Source: Clostridia bacterium
GTDB lineage: Bacteria; Bacillota; Clostridia; TANB77; CAG-508
DNA: 36,931 nucleotides
NCBI GenBank assembly: GCA_022799315.1
Contig: JAAWOE010000015.1
Location: 1 to 36,931, forward strand
Direction of reading: 5' to 3'
In this document: positions 8,171 through 16,072 of the stretch, one piece after another
Numbering within the stretch: position 1 is the first letter of the stretch
Layout: the number at the start of each line of letters is the position of its first letter
Translations under genes and position numbers: made by a program
Notes under the pieces: generated by a model
What the model was told of the DNA's origin: nothing
Seen by the model: the letters and a program-made list of their open reading frames with translations, nothing else
Databases searched by the model: none

Positions 8171-9472
8171 ATGAAAAAGTGTTTATTATTAGGAAATGGT
8201 GGTAGAGAATCAGTAATTGCAGAAAATATAGCTAAAGGATATGAATTATATTCAGTATTACCATATGAAAACCCATCAATTGTTGAAGCAGTGGAAAATT
8301 CTGGAGGGAAATATATAGTAGGGTCTCCATTTGATAAAAAACTAGTAGAAGAGTTTATTAAAAAAGAAGGAATAGAAGTTTGTGTAATTAGTAGTGATAA
8401 CTTATTACAAGATGGATTAATAGATTTAGCAAAAAGTCTAGGATTAAAGGTATTTGGACCTACATCTAAAGGTTCTAAGATTGAATGGAGTAAAACTTAT
8501 GCATTAGATATCGTAAATGAGCTTGAACCTAAAATGATTATTAAAAACTATAATGTTGAAACAGTGGAAGAATTAAAAAACGTAATAGAAAATTATGAAG
8601 ACGAAAACTTTGTAATAAAGCCAGAAGGTCTAACAGGAGGAAAAGGAGTAAAAGTAGGAGGTATACATTTTGTTTCTAAACAAGAAGGATATGAATATGC
8701 AAAATCTTGCTTAGATGAAAGTGGAAAAGTAATTATACAAGATAAAGTTGAAGGAAGAGAATTTACTGTTATGTGCTTAACAGATGGAAAAAATATTGTT
8801 CCAATGCCAATTACATTTGATTATCCATACCGATATGAAGAGGACAAAGGTCCTGGGACTGGCGGAATGGGATGTATGAGTTATCCAAATGGATTACTAC
8901 CATTTTTAACAAAAGAAGATGTAGAAGAATGTGCAAATTTAATGAAGAAAACAATACATTACTTGAATAAAGACAGTTTAGAATTTACAGGAGTACTTTA
9001 TGGTGGTTTCTTTAAAACAAAAGATGGAATAAAATTCATTGAGTTTAATGCAAGATTTGGAGATCCAGAAGCAATAAATGTATTAAATGCATTAGAGACA
9101 CCATTTATAGATGTATTAGAAAATATAGCAAATGGGACTTTATCTACAGATAATTGCAAATTTAGTAGTAAATATACATTTACAGTCTATATAGTAAGCA
9201 AGGATTATGCTGTAAGATCTAATAAAGAAGCAACAGTATTTAAACTTAATACTAAAGCAATAAAAGAACAAGGATTAAAGATATATTTTGCAAATGCAAA
9301 AGAAGTTGGAGATGATACATATACTTCTGTAAGTAATTCAAGATTATTTGCAGTTTCAACTGTAGGAGAAGATTTTGAAGAAATTAGAAAAAAAGTATAT
9401 GACGCAATTGAAGAAAATGTTGATAAAGTTCTTGATTATAGAAAAGATATAGGACAAATTTATGTGCATTAA
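8171..9472 (+). CDS. purD: Phosphoribosylamine-glycine ligase (GARS)
   Basis: ATP-grasp enzyme that joins glycine to phosphoribosylamine, the second step of purine synthesis. Length 433, close to the family. Visible are the N-terminal LLLGNGGRES, FVIKPEGLTGGKGVKVGG (nucleotide loop), GREFTVMCLTDGKNIVPMP, DKGPGTGGMGCMS and FIEFNARFGDPEA. It is monocistronic with its own promoter and terminator. purN and purF in the same window are also single genes, so purine synthesis is scattered here. The start follows GGAGGG by 6 bases. Confidence 0.95.
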   Translation: MKKCLLLGNGGRESVIAENIAKGYELYSVLPYENPSIVEAVENSGGKYIVGSPFDKKLVEEFIKKEGIEVCVISSDNLLQDGLIDLAKSLGLKVFGPTSKGSKIEWSKTYALDIVNELEPKMIIKNYNVETVEELKNVIENYEDENFVIKPEGLTGGKGVKVGGIHFVSKQEGYEYAKSCLDESGKVIIQDKVEGREFTVMCLTDGKNIVPMPITFDYPYRYEEDKGPGTGGMGCMSYPNGLLPFLTKEDVEECANLMKKTIHYLNKDSLEFTGVLYGGFFKTKDGIKFIEFNARFGDPEAINVLNALETPFIDVLENIANGTLSTDNCKFSSKYTFTVYIVSKDYAVRSNKEATVFKLNTKAIKEQGLKIYFANAKEVGDDTYTSVSNSRLFAVSTVGEDFEEIRKKVYDAIEENVDKVLDYRKDIGQIYVH

Positions 9473-9510
9473 TTAACATAAAAAACAAAGTATATAAGGA
9501 CTTTTGTAAT

Positions 9511-9548
9511 AAAAATGAGTAAAACGTTTAAATGGTTTACTCATTTTT
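9511..9548 (+). terminator. Intrinsic terminator after purD
   Basis: 13-bp inverted repeat (9511-9523 and 9536-9548) with a 12-base loop, ending in T residues. Confidence 0.85.
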
Positions 9549-9600
9549 TTCTTGTTTTCAGGGTATCACACATAGTGTAATAAAACATTACTTATACCTA
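9549..9600. repeat. Composite remnant of hairpin repeats C and D
   Basis: CACACATAGTGTAATAAAA (9567-9585) matches the type C element at 5491. AATAAAACATTACTTATACCT (split here as AATAAAACATT then ACTTATACCT, 9579-9599) matches the right end of the type D element near 20010. No intact arms remain. Confidence 0.5.
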
Positions 9601-9656
9601 TTTCTATTTTTAAAAATTAGCTTTAAAATAATAACGCATAAAATTACAAAAAGATG

Positions 9657-9685
9657 TTGACAATAAAAGTGGGGTTATATAAAAT
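9657..9685 (+). promoter_or_regulatory. Sigma-A promoter of the pilin-like gene
   Basis: TTGACA (9657-9662), 17-bp spacer, TAAAAT (9680-9685), 51 bases before the ATG. Confidence 0.75.
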
Positions 9686-9736
9686 AAGCACAGAAGCTAA
9701 ATCACAAATAAACATAAGATAAATGGAGGAAACTTT

Positions 9737-11426
9737 ATGAAAATTATGAACGTAGAAAATAACGTAAATAATTCCATTTTTCATTGTACAGTTCAAAATA
9801 GAAAACGGTATTACACTAATAGCATTAATAGTAGCAATAATTCTAATGTTAATACTTGCAGGTGTAGTAGTAAATGTAACAATATCAGAAAATGGAATAT
9901 TCAAAGTAGCAAAATATGCAGTAGTAAAAAATAATGAAGAATCAGCAAAAGAAAAATTGTTATTAGTATTAGAAGATTTAAGAACACATAAATATTCAAG
10001 TGAAGACTATAATGAAAATGAATATATAGATGACTACCTAGAAAGTAAAGATATAAAAGTAAGTGGAAACATAGTAATGGTAGATGGAATAGGGTTTGAG
10101 ATAGATAGAGAAAAACTTACTATAATTGGACGTAAACAAGGATATGTAATAATAATAAGTCAATTAAAAGAAAGATTAGAAAATGGCTTTGCAAATATAG
10201 TAATAAGGGTAGAAAGTGATAAAGAAATAGAAAGTGTTACTTTTTTAAACGAAGATGGAACAACTTTAATTGTAACAACAGATAAGCAAAGTATATCAAA
10301 AGATTTAAAAGTAGAAATAGAAAAAGAATATGAGGTAACAGTAAAAACAAAAGATGGAGAAGAAGTAACACAAATAATAAAAATAGAAAAAGAAAAAGTA
10401 AGAGAGATAATATTAAACAAAACAACACTGGAACTAGTGAAGGGAGAAAATGATACTGATACAAGCTTAAAAGTAATAGTATTGCCGCAAGATGCAGAAG
10501 ATAAAAGCTTGACATGGGCAAGCAGTGATGAAAATGTTGCAACATTCTCAGTAAGTGGAGATGTGATAACTATAACAGCAATAGGAAAAGGAACAGCCAC
10601 AATAACAGCCACAGCCAATGATGGAAGCGGGAAAAGTGCAAGTTGCAAAGTAACAGTGAAAATGGCAGGAGAAATAGAGTACTCATGGGAAGAACTAGGA
10701 GAAATAGCAAAAATAATATCGGATAAATATGGATATGAAGAAGGACAAATAAATGAAGATACAGAAGAAATAAATGTAAATTATAAAGGAAAGAATTGTA
10801 ATTTAACAGTAGGAGATTGGACAACAGTAAATGATAAAAAAGTAAGAATATTAGGGTTTAACCATGATGACTTAACAAATAAAAATGCATATGGAGAAGG
10901 ATTGATAAATACGAAAGCAGGAATAAGTTTTGAATACGCAGAATGTATAACAACAGATCAAATAAATAGTACTAATACAAATGCGAATGCCTGGGGAGGA
11001 TGTGCATTAAGAACTACATTAAATGGTGCAACATTAAATGGATTAGAAAATAGAGAGCAAATAAAACAAGTAAATAAGCAATATATAAAAGTATTTGATA
11101 ATGCAGGGAGTGTAACAATATCAAAAGATAAGTTATGGTTATTATCATGTTCAGAGATATGGAACAATGGAAGAAATGGACTACCTTATGGGTATGCAGT
11201 GGCAAAAGAAGGTGAGCAATACAAATATTATAAAAATATAAATGCAGATTCAAGCAATAGCAATGAAAGACTTGTAAAAAAGAACAACAGCTCGACTGTT
11301 GATTGGTGGCTTCGTTCGCCTATTTACAACGGTAGCAGTGGATTCTGTCTTGTTTACGCGGGCGGCTATTGCGATTGTAACCATGCTTACACTACTAATG
11401 GAGTAGTGCCAGGCTTTTCAATCTAA
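9737..11426 (+). CDS. Pilin-like surface protein with Ig-like domain and DUF6273-like C-terminus, read through a +1 frameshift at CGG
   Basis: The ATG at 9737 follows TGGAGG and encodes a 23-residue leader (MKIMNVENNV ... QNRK). The frame then meets CGG at 9806. Skipping C9806 gives GITLIALIVAIILMLILAGV, a classic type IV prepilin N-terminus with Gly just before the expected cleavage site, though without the Glu at +5. The total is 562 residues. After about 150 residues comes a bacterial Ig-like (Big_2) domain (LNKTTLELVKGE, LTWASSDENVATFS, GKGTATITA). The last 200 residues resemble the DUF6273/formylglycine-enzyme-like fold and end in WWLRSP and GVVPGFSI. Codon use shifts abruptly to C/T-ending codons at 11291-11403. 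Probably exported and displayed on the surface. Confidence 0.82.
9806..9808 (+). other. +1 frameshift site CGG (AAA-C-GGT) in the pilin-like gene
   Basis: In-frame CGG at codon 24. The unshifted frame ends in a 65-residue Asn/Ser-rich product with no pilin segment. Skipping the C gives the Gly at the prepilin cleavage site. Confidence 0.85.
11291..11403 (+). other. Candidate diversity-generating-retroelement variable region
   Basis: Across about 30 codons between WWLRSP and the terminal GVVPGFSI nearly all codons end in C or T (TAC AAC GGT AGC AGT, TTC TGT CTT GTT TAC, GGC TAT TGC GAT TGT AAC CAT), whereas the rest of the gene is mostly A-ending. This is the pattern expected when an AAY-rich template is copied with adenine mutagenesis into the C-terminal lectin-like domain. 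No reverse transcriptase or template repeat is in the window, so this is an inference. Confidence 0.5.
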
Positions 11427-11571
11427 TATCTTATTTCGGCATAAAGTTTTATAAAAATTTCAGTTTTGAAATAAAATAGAAGCGTTAAGAATAATCTGCC
11501 CATTAACATTTTTCGTAACAGAAGATATATAAAGATATATGTATTTTAGCAAGGAAGGTATATTATATTTT

Positions 11572-11605
11572 AAAGAAAAGTAATTTTTATAAATTACTTT
11601 TCTTT
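11572..11605 (+). terminator. Intrinsic terminator in the 11427-11726 gap
   Basis: Perfect 15-bp inverted repeat (11572-11586 and 11591-11605) with a 4-base loop, rich in A on the left and T on the right, so it could serve both the pilin-like gene and the convergent purN. The rest of this 300-base gap holds no ORF, only a weak palindrome near 11668. Confidence 0.8.
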
Positions 11606-11726
11606 TATAGTAAATTATAGTATTTTAGGTTAAATCGTAGATACTATTTGCTAGGGATAATTTATAGAACATGACACTATGGTGTTCTTGTCTTTTATAT
11701 AAAGTTATTTATTATAAAAAACCAAC

Positions 11727-12300
11727 TTACAAATTTCCATTTGCAAATTGTTTTAAAATTTCAACTAATTGAATTTTTTCTATTGCTTGTACTTTTGCAC
11801 TAATAACAGTTGGTGTATCAGTTTCTTTTATTTCAATTTTTGTTTGAGTAATAATATTTCCTTTATCATATTCAGCATTTACAAAATGAATAGTAGGACC
11901 ACTAAATTTTTCATGTGCTTCCCATACAGCAGTGTGAACTTTCATTCCATACATACCAGGCCCACCAAACTTAGGAAGAAGAGAGGGGTGTGTATTTATA
12001 ATTTTGTATTTTTCAAGTAATCTATTACCAATTATTTTTAAATATCCGGCAAGAACAATTAAATCTATATCATAATTGTCTAAAATTTTAGCTAATTCTA
12101 TATCTCTTTCTTCAGGTGTTTTATTTTGTATTATATAAGTTTCAATATCATTATTTTGAGCTCTTTCTAGAGCATAAGCATTTGGATTATCAGATACAAC
12201 TAAATTAATTCTAGCATTTAATTCATTGTTATTAATAGCACTAATAATACTTTCAAGAGTAGTTCCACTTCCGTGAAGCAAATACAACTAAATTGTACAT
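11727..12300 (-). CDS. purN: Phosphoribosylglycinamide formyltransferase, read through a +1 frameshift at CGG
   Basis: Transfers a formyl group from 10-formyl-THF to GAR in purine synthesis. On the minus strand the ATG at 12300 follows AGGAG by 9 bases and reads MYNLVVFAS. The next codon is CGG (12273-12271). Skipping its C gives GSGTTLESII, the GSGSN-like phosphate-binding loop, and continues with the family: VVSDNPNAYALERA, VLAGYLKII, INTHPSLLPKFGGPGMYG (His and Asp-region catalytic motif), HFVNAEYDKGNII. The total is 190 residues, normal for PurN. The other possible start, TTG at 12287 in the second frame, would lack the N-terminal strand and has no ribosome site. Confidence 0.92.
12271..12273 (-). 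other. +1 frameshift site CGG (TCA-C-GGA) in purN
   Basis: Codon 10 counted from the ATG at 12300. Skipping the C produces the first Gly of the conserved SGSG loop. Confidence 0.85.
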
Positions 12301-12476
12301 AACTTTAATCTCCTTTTTAATTTATATTAAAACCATTATACCAAACAAAAATTAAAAAGCAAATAAATTTGTAAAATCTAATTATTTAAAGTGGTTAGGT
12401 AAAGGTTTTCCTTAATGAATTTGACAGAAATGACTAAATATAACAGCTTTTATCATGAAATAAAATATGGATAGCA

Positions 12477-12505
12477 TTGAATAATTAGCTGAAGTCATGT
12501 ATAAT
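12477..12505 (+). promoter_or_regulatory. Sigma-A promoter of the exonuclease III gene
   Basis: TTGAAT (12477-12482), 17-bp spacer, TATAAT (12500-12505). The -10 hexamer overlaps an upstream in-frame ATG at 12497, which shows that this ATG is not in the transcript. Confidence 0.75.
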
Positions 12506-12532
12506 ATGGGAAGGTTTAGGAGGATTATAAAT

Positions 12533-13291
12533 ATGAAATTAATTTCATGGAATGTTAATGGCTTAAGAGCAGTTTTAAAAAAAGGATTTGAAGATTTCTT
12601 TTATGATATAGATGCAGATATATTTTGTATTCAAGAAACAAAAATGCAAGAAGGTCAAATTGAAAATTTTGAATTAAAAGGGTACAAACAGTACTGGAAT
12701 AGTGCAATAAAAAAAGGATATTCTGGAACTGCAATATTTACAAAGATAGAGCCAATTTCAGTATCATATGGAATTGGAATAGAAGAACATGACCAAGAAG
12801 GTAGAGTAATAACATTAGAATTTGAGAAATTTTATTTAGTAAATATATATGTCCCAAATTCTAAAAGAGAATTAGAGAGATTAGATTATAGGATGATATG
12901 GGAAGATGAAATAAGAAAATACCTTTGTAATTTAAATAAGAAAAAGCCAGTAATAATGTGTGGAGATTTAAATGTAGCACATGAAGAAATAGACTTAAAA
13001 AATCCAAAAACAAATAGAAGAAATGCAGGATTTACAGATGAAGAAAGAAATAAAATGACAGAATTGTTAAACGCTAATTTCACGGATTCTTATAGATATA
13101 TTTACCCAGAAAAAATAGCTTATAGTTGGTGGTCATATATGGGAAATGCAAGAGCAAAAGATATAGGCTGGAGAATAGATTACTTTATTGTATCAAGTGA
13201 TATTAAAGAAAATATTAAAGATGCATATATTTTTAAAGATATATATGGAAGTGACCATTGTCCAGTAGGATTAGATATAAAAATTAATTAG
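12533..13291 (+). CDS. xth: Exodeoxyribonuclease III / AP endonuclease
   Basis: Metal-dependent DNA-repair nuclease of the exonuclease-endonuclease-phosphatase fold. It acts on abasic sites and 3' ends. The 252 residues show [17 protein letters not shown] (metal-binding Glu), [35 protein letters not shown] and GSDHCPVGL (catalytic Asp-His), all in order. The ATG at 12533 follows AGGAGG by 9 bases and lies just after the promoter. The AI-2E family gene follows after 12 bases and is probably co-transcribed. Confidence 0.96.
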   Translation: MKLISWNVNGLRAVLKKGFEDFFYDIDADIFCIQETKMQEGQIENFELKGYKQYWNSAIKKGYSGTAIFTKIEPISVSYGIGIEEHDQEGRVITLEFEKFYLVNIYVPNSKRELERLDYRMIWEDEIRKYLCNLNKKKPVIMCGDLNVAHEEIDLKNPKTNRRNAGFTDEERNKMTELLNANFTDSYRYIYPEKIAYSWWSYMGNARAKDIGWRIDYFIVSSDIKENIKDAYIFKDIYGSDHCPVGLDIKIN

Positions 13292-13303
13292 GAGGTACTA
13301 TAA

Positions 13304-14446
13304 ATGGAAAAAAAGAATAACATTTGGGGAAAATGGTTATATTGGTTTGTTTTTGCAGTAGCAGTTATAGCAGTATATAAAACATTAGATAATTTTAAAG
13401 ATATTACAAATTGGATAAAAGGAATATTAGATGTACTTATGCCATTTATTGTTGGAATATTTATATCATATATACTATACATACCATGTAAAAAGATAGA
13501 AAACATATACAGTAAATCTAAATTTAAATTAATAAGAAAAAGAGCGAGAGGAATAAGTGTTTTTACTGTATACTTAATTGCTTTAATTTTACTAACACTT
13601 GCAATTCAATTTATCGTTCCAACGCTTGCAACAAGTATTACAGATTTAGCTAATAACTTAGTTGGATATTATAACAACACAATGGAAAATTTTAATAATA
13701 TTCCAGAAGATTCAATTTTAAGAAAAATAGATATTAATAAAATTGCAGAGAGTTTATCAAATATTAAAATTGAAGAATTTATAAACTTAGAAACAATAAT
13801 GGAATATGCAAAAGGAGCTCTTGGAATAGCAACAGGAATATTTGATTTCTTTGTATCTTTAATTGTATCTGTCTATGTTTTAATAGAACGTACACAAATT
13901 TTACAATTTATAAAGAAACTATCCAACGTTATATTTAAAGAAAAAACATACAATGTAATTGGAAAATACTTTAACAATACAAATGCCGTGTTTTTTAAAT
14001 TCTTATCTAGCCAACTACTAGATGCAATTATTGTAGGAATATTAACATCAATAGCAATGATGATTTTAGGAGTTAAATATGCAATACTATTAGGTTTCTT
14101 AATTGGATTATCAAACTTAATACCATACTTTGGAGCAATTGTAGGTATTGGAATTACAATAATTATTACAATATTTACAGGAGGAATTACACAAGCTATA
14201 TGGCTTGCAGTAGTAGTAATTATATTACAACAAATTGATGCCAATATAATAAATCCTAAAATTGTAGGAGATTCTCTAAAGATTAGTCCATTACTTGTAA
14301 TATTTGCAGTAACAGTTGGTGGAGCATATTTTGGAATGTTTGGAATGTTCTTAGCAGTACCGATATTTACAGTGTTAAAAATATTTATTGAAGATTATAT
14401 CGAGTATAAAAATACTACAAAAATTGTAGAAAAAAATAGAAAATAG
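13304..14446 (+). CDS. AI-2E family (UPF0118) membrane transporter
   Basis: Integral membrane protein of 380 residues. There are three N-terminal hydrophobic segments (residues 8-25, 40-58, 80-105), a soluble amphipathic middle (about 110-165), then five more hydrophobic stretches from about 170 on. Family features are the late segments LIGLSNLIPYFGAIVGIG and DANIINPKIVGDSLKISPLLVIFAVTVGG (here quoted in two parts), and GMFGMFLAVPIFTVLKI. Members have been linked to export of autoinducer-2 or to Na+/H+ exchange; the substrate here is unknown. The ATG follows GGAGG by 8 bases. Confidence 0.9.
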   Translation: MEKKNNIWGKWLYWFVFAVAVIAVYKTLDNFKDITNWIKGILDVLMPFIVGIFISYILYIPCKKIENIYSKSKFKLIRKRARGISVFTVYLIALILLTLAIQFIVPTLATSITDLANNLVGYYNNTMENFNNIPEDSILRKIDINKIAESLSNIKIEEFINLETIMEYAKGALGIATGIFDFFVSLIVSVYVLIERTQILQFIKKLSNVIFKEKTYNVIGKYFNNTNAVFFKFLSSQLLDAIIVGILTSIAMMILGVKYAILLGFLIGLSNLIPYFGAIVGIGITIIITIFTGGITQAIWLAVVVIILQQIDANIINPKIVGDSLKISPLLVIFAVTVGGAYFGMFGMFLAVPIFTVLKIFIEDYIEYKNTTKIVEKNRK

Positions 14447-14460
14447 TCTATACTTTTTCT

Positions 14461-14506
14461 CCCTAATCCTTTATAATAAATAGTAGAGTTTTATAAAGGT
14501 TGGGGA
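14461..14506 (+). promoter_or_regulatory. Stem-loop immediately upstream of purF
   Basis: CCCTAATCCTTTATAA (14461-14476) pairs with TTATAAAGGTTGGGG (14491-14505) around a 14-base loop. The right arm contains the only Shine-Dalgarno-like bases (GGGGA) before the purF ATG at 14513. A TATAAT (14472-14477) lies inside the left arm, so the hairpin would form in RNA only if transcription starts upstream. Confidence 0.5.
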
Positions 14507-14512
14507 TTTTTT

Positions 14513-15931
14513 ATGTTTAACAAAATAAAAGAAGAATGTGGAGTTTTTGGAATTTACTCAAAAGAGAAAGAAGAAAATGTAGCATATTATACACGTATAG
14601 GGCTTTCATCATTACAACATAGAGGAGAAGAAAGCTGTGGAATAGCAATAAATGATGGAGGAATTATAACATATCATAAAGATATAGGACTTGTTTCTGA
14701 TGTGTTTGACCAAAAAACAATGGATGAATTAACAACAGGAAAAATGGCTATAGGTCATGTTAGATATTCAACAACTGGAGCACCAAAAAAAGAAAATGCA
14801 CAACCAATAGTAATACGTTATGCAAAAGGAAATATGGCAGTTGTTCATAACGGAAATTTAACAAATGCAGTTGAATTAAGAGAAGAGCTAGCACAAAGTG
14901 GAGCGATATTTAATTCTACATCAGATACAGAAGTGATAGCACATATTATTGCACGTGAGAGATTAAAAGTACATTCTATAGAAGAAGCTGTAATGAACAC
15001 AATGAAATATATTAAAGGAGCATATTCATTATTAGTGATGAGCTCACAAAAACTAATTGCGGTAAGAGACCCTCAAGGCTTTAGACCACTTTGTATAGGT
15101 AAATTAGAAAATGATATAGTATTTTCTTCTGAAAGTTGTGCTTTAGATATTATGGGAGCAGATTTTGTAAGAGATGTAAATCCAGGAGAAGTTGTATTAG
15201 TAACAAATAATGAAATGAAGTCATATGACTGTAAAAATGGACAAAAAGATGGATTATGTATTTTTGAATATGTATATTTTGCAAGACCAGATTCGACAGT
15301 AGATGGAGTAAATGTCCATCATTTTAGAGAAGAAGTTGGAAAAATGCTTGCATTACAAGCACCAGTAGATGCAGACTTCGTAGCAGGAGTCCCAGACTCT
15401 GGGTTAGATGCAGCATTAGGTTACTCTAAACAATCTAAAATACCATATGATATTGCTTTTGTAAAAAGCAAATATATAGGAAGAACATTTATACAATCAA
15501 CCCAAAGTACAAGAAAAAAACAAGTATTACTAAAATTGAATCCAATAAAAACAACAGTAGCAGGAAAGAAAATAGTATTAGTAGATGACTCTATAGTGAG
15601 AGGAACAACAATAACCAGACTTATAAAAATATTAAAAAGAGCGGGAGCAAAAGAAGTTCATTTAAGAATTGCATCTCCAAAATTTGTAGGAATATGTTAT
15701 TTTGGAACAGATGTTGCAAAAAAAGATGAACTTATAGGTGTAAATAAAACTGTAGAAGAAATTAGACAAGAAATAGGAGCAGATTCATTAGAATATTTAA
15801 GCTTAGAAAATTTAAGAAAAATTGCTAAAGAATCAAATAGAACGGGATTTTGTGAAGGATGTTTTACAGGTGAATATCCAATAGAAGTTCCAGATGAGAT
15901 ACAAAAGGATAAATTTGAAAAAGTATTTTAA
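14513..15931 (+). CDS. purF: Amidophosphoribosyltransferase
   Basis: First committed enzyme of purine synthesis. It makes phosphoribosylamine from PRPP and glutamine. The 472 residues comprise an N-terminal glutaminase domain and a C-terminal PRTase domain with the PRPP loop KIVLVDDSIVRGTT near residue 360. The sequence MFNKIKEECGVFGI suggests a short propeptide removed to expose Cys-9 or so as the N-terminal nucleophile. GLSSLQHRGEESCGIA, GHVRYSTTG, RDPQGFRPL and the C-terminal FCEGCFTGEYP (a possible FeS ligand pair) are typical of the Bacillus type. The AI-2E family gene stops 66 bases before. Confidence 0.96.
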   Translation: MFNKIKEECGVFGIYSKEKEENVAYYTRIGLSSLQHRGEESCGIAINDGGIITYHKDIGLVSDVFDQKTMDELTTGKMAIGHVRYSTTGAPKKENAQPIVIRYAKGNMAVVHNGNLTNAVELREELAQSGAIFNSTSDTEVIAHIIARERLKVHSIEEAVMNTMKYIKGAYSLLVMSSQKLIAVRDPQGFRPLCIGKLENDIVFSSESCALDIMGADFVRDVNPGEVVLVTNNEMKSYDCKNGQKDGLCIFEYVYFARPDSTVDGVNVHHFREEVGKMLALQAPVDADFVAGVPDSGLDAALGYSKQSKIPYDIAFVKSKYIGRTFIQSTQSTRKKQVLLKLNPIKTTVAGKKIVLVDDSIVRGTTITRLIKILKRAGAKEVHLRIASPKFVGICYFGTDVAKKDELIGVNKTVEEIRQEIGADSLEYLSLENLRKIAKESNRTGFCEGCFTGEYPIEVPDEIQKDKFEKVF

Positions 15932-15954
15932 TAAATAAGATTAATTTAAATTAG

Positions 15955-15990
15955 AGTGTAGGGGCGTTCAAGAACGCCCGAACACTTTTT
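15955..15990 (+). terminator. Intrinsic terminator after purF
   Basis: GC-rich stem GGGCGTTC/GAACGCCC with an outer AGTGT/ACACT pair, followed by TTTTT. Confidence 0.85.
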
Positions 15991-16072
15991 ATGTAGTAGG
16001 AAAGGCTTTATTGTGTGGGTTTTGAAACTTACTTTTTACAATTTAGCACGTAAAAAATAAAGGTGGTAACAA

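Noticed and set aside
10160-10824. Long minus-strand open frames across the pilin-like gene
   Set aside because: They are low-complexity Leu/Phe/Ser translations of A-rich plus-strand codons, without a ribosome site.
11640-11720. Hairpin near 11668 (ACACTATGGTGT) as a retroelement homing structure
   Set aside because: It is short, over 200 bases from the candidate variable region, and not GC-rich, unlike known homing hairpins.
12497-12532. Upstream ATG for the exonuclease III gene
   Set aside because: It lies in the -10 box of the promoter. The ATG at 12533 has the ribosome site and the family N-terminus.
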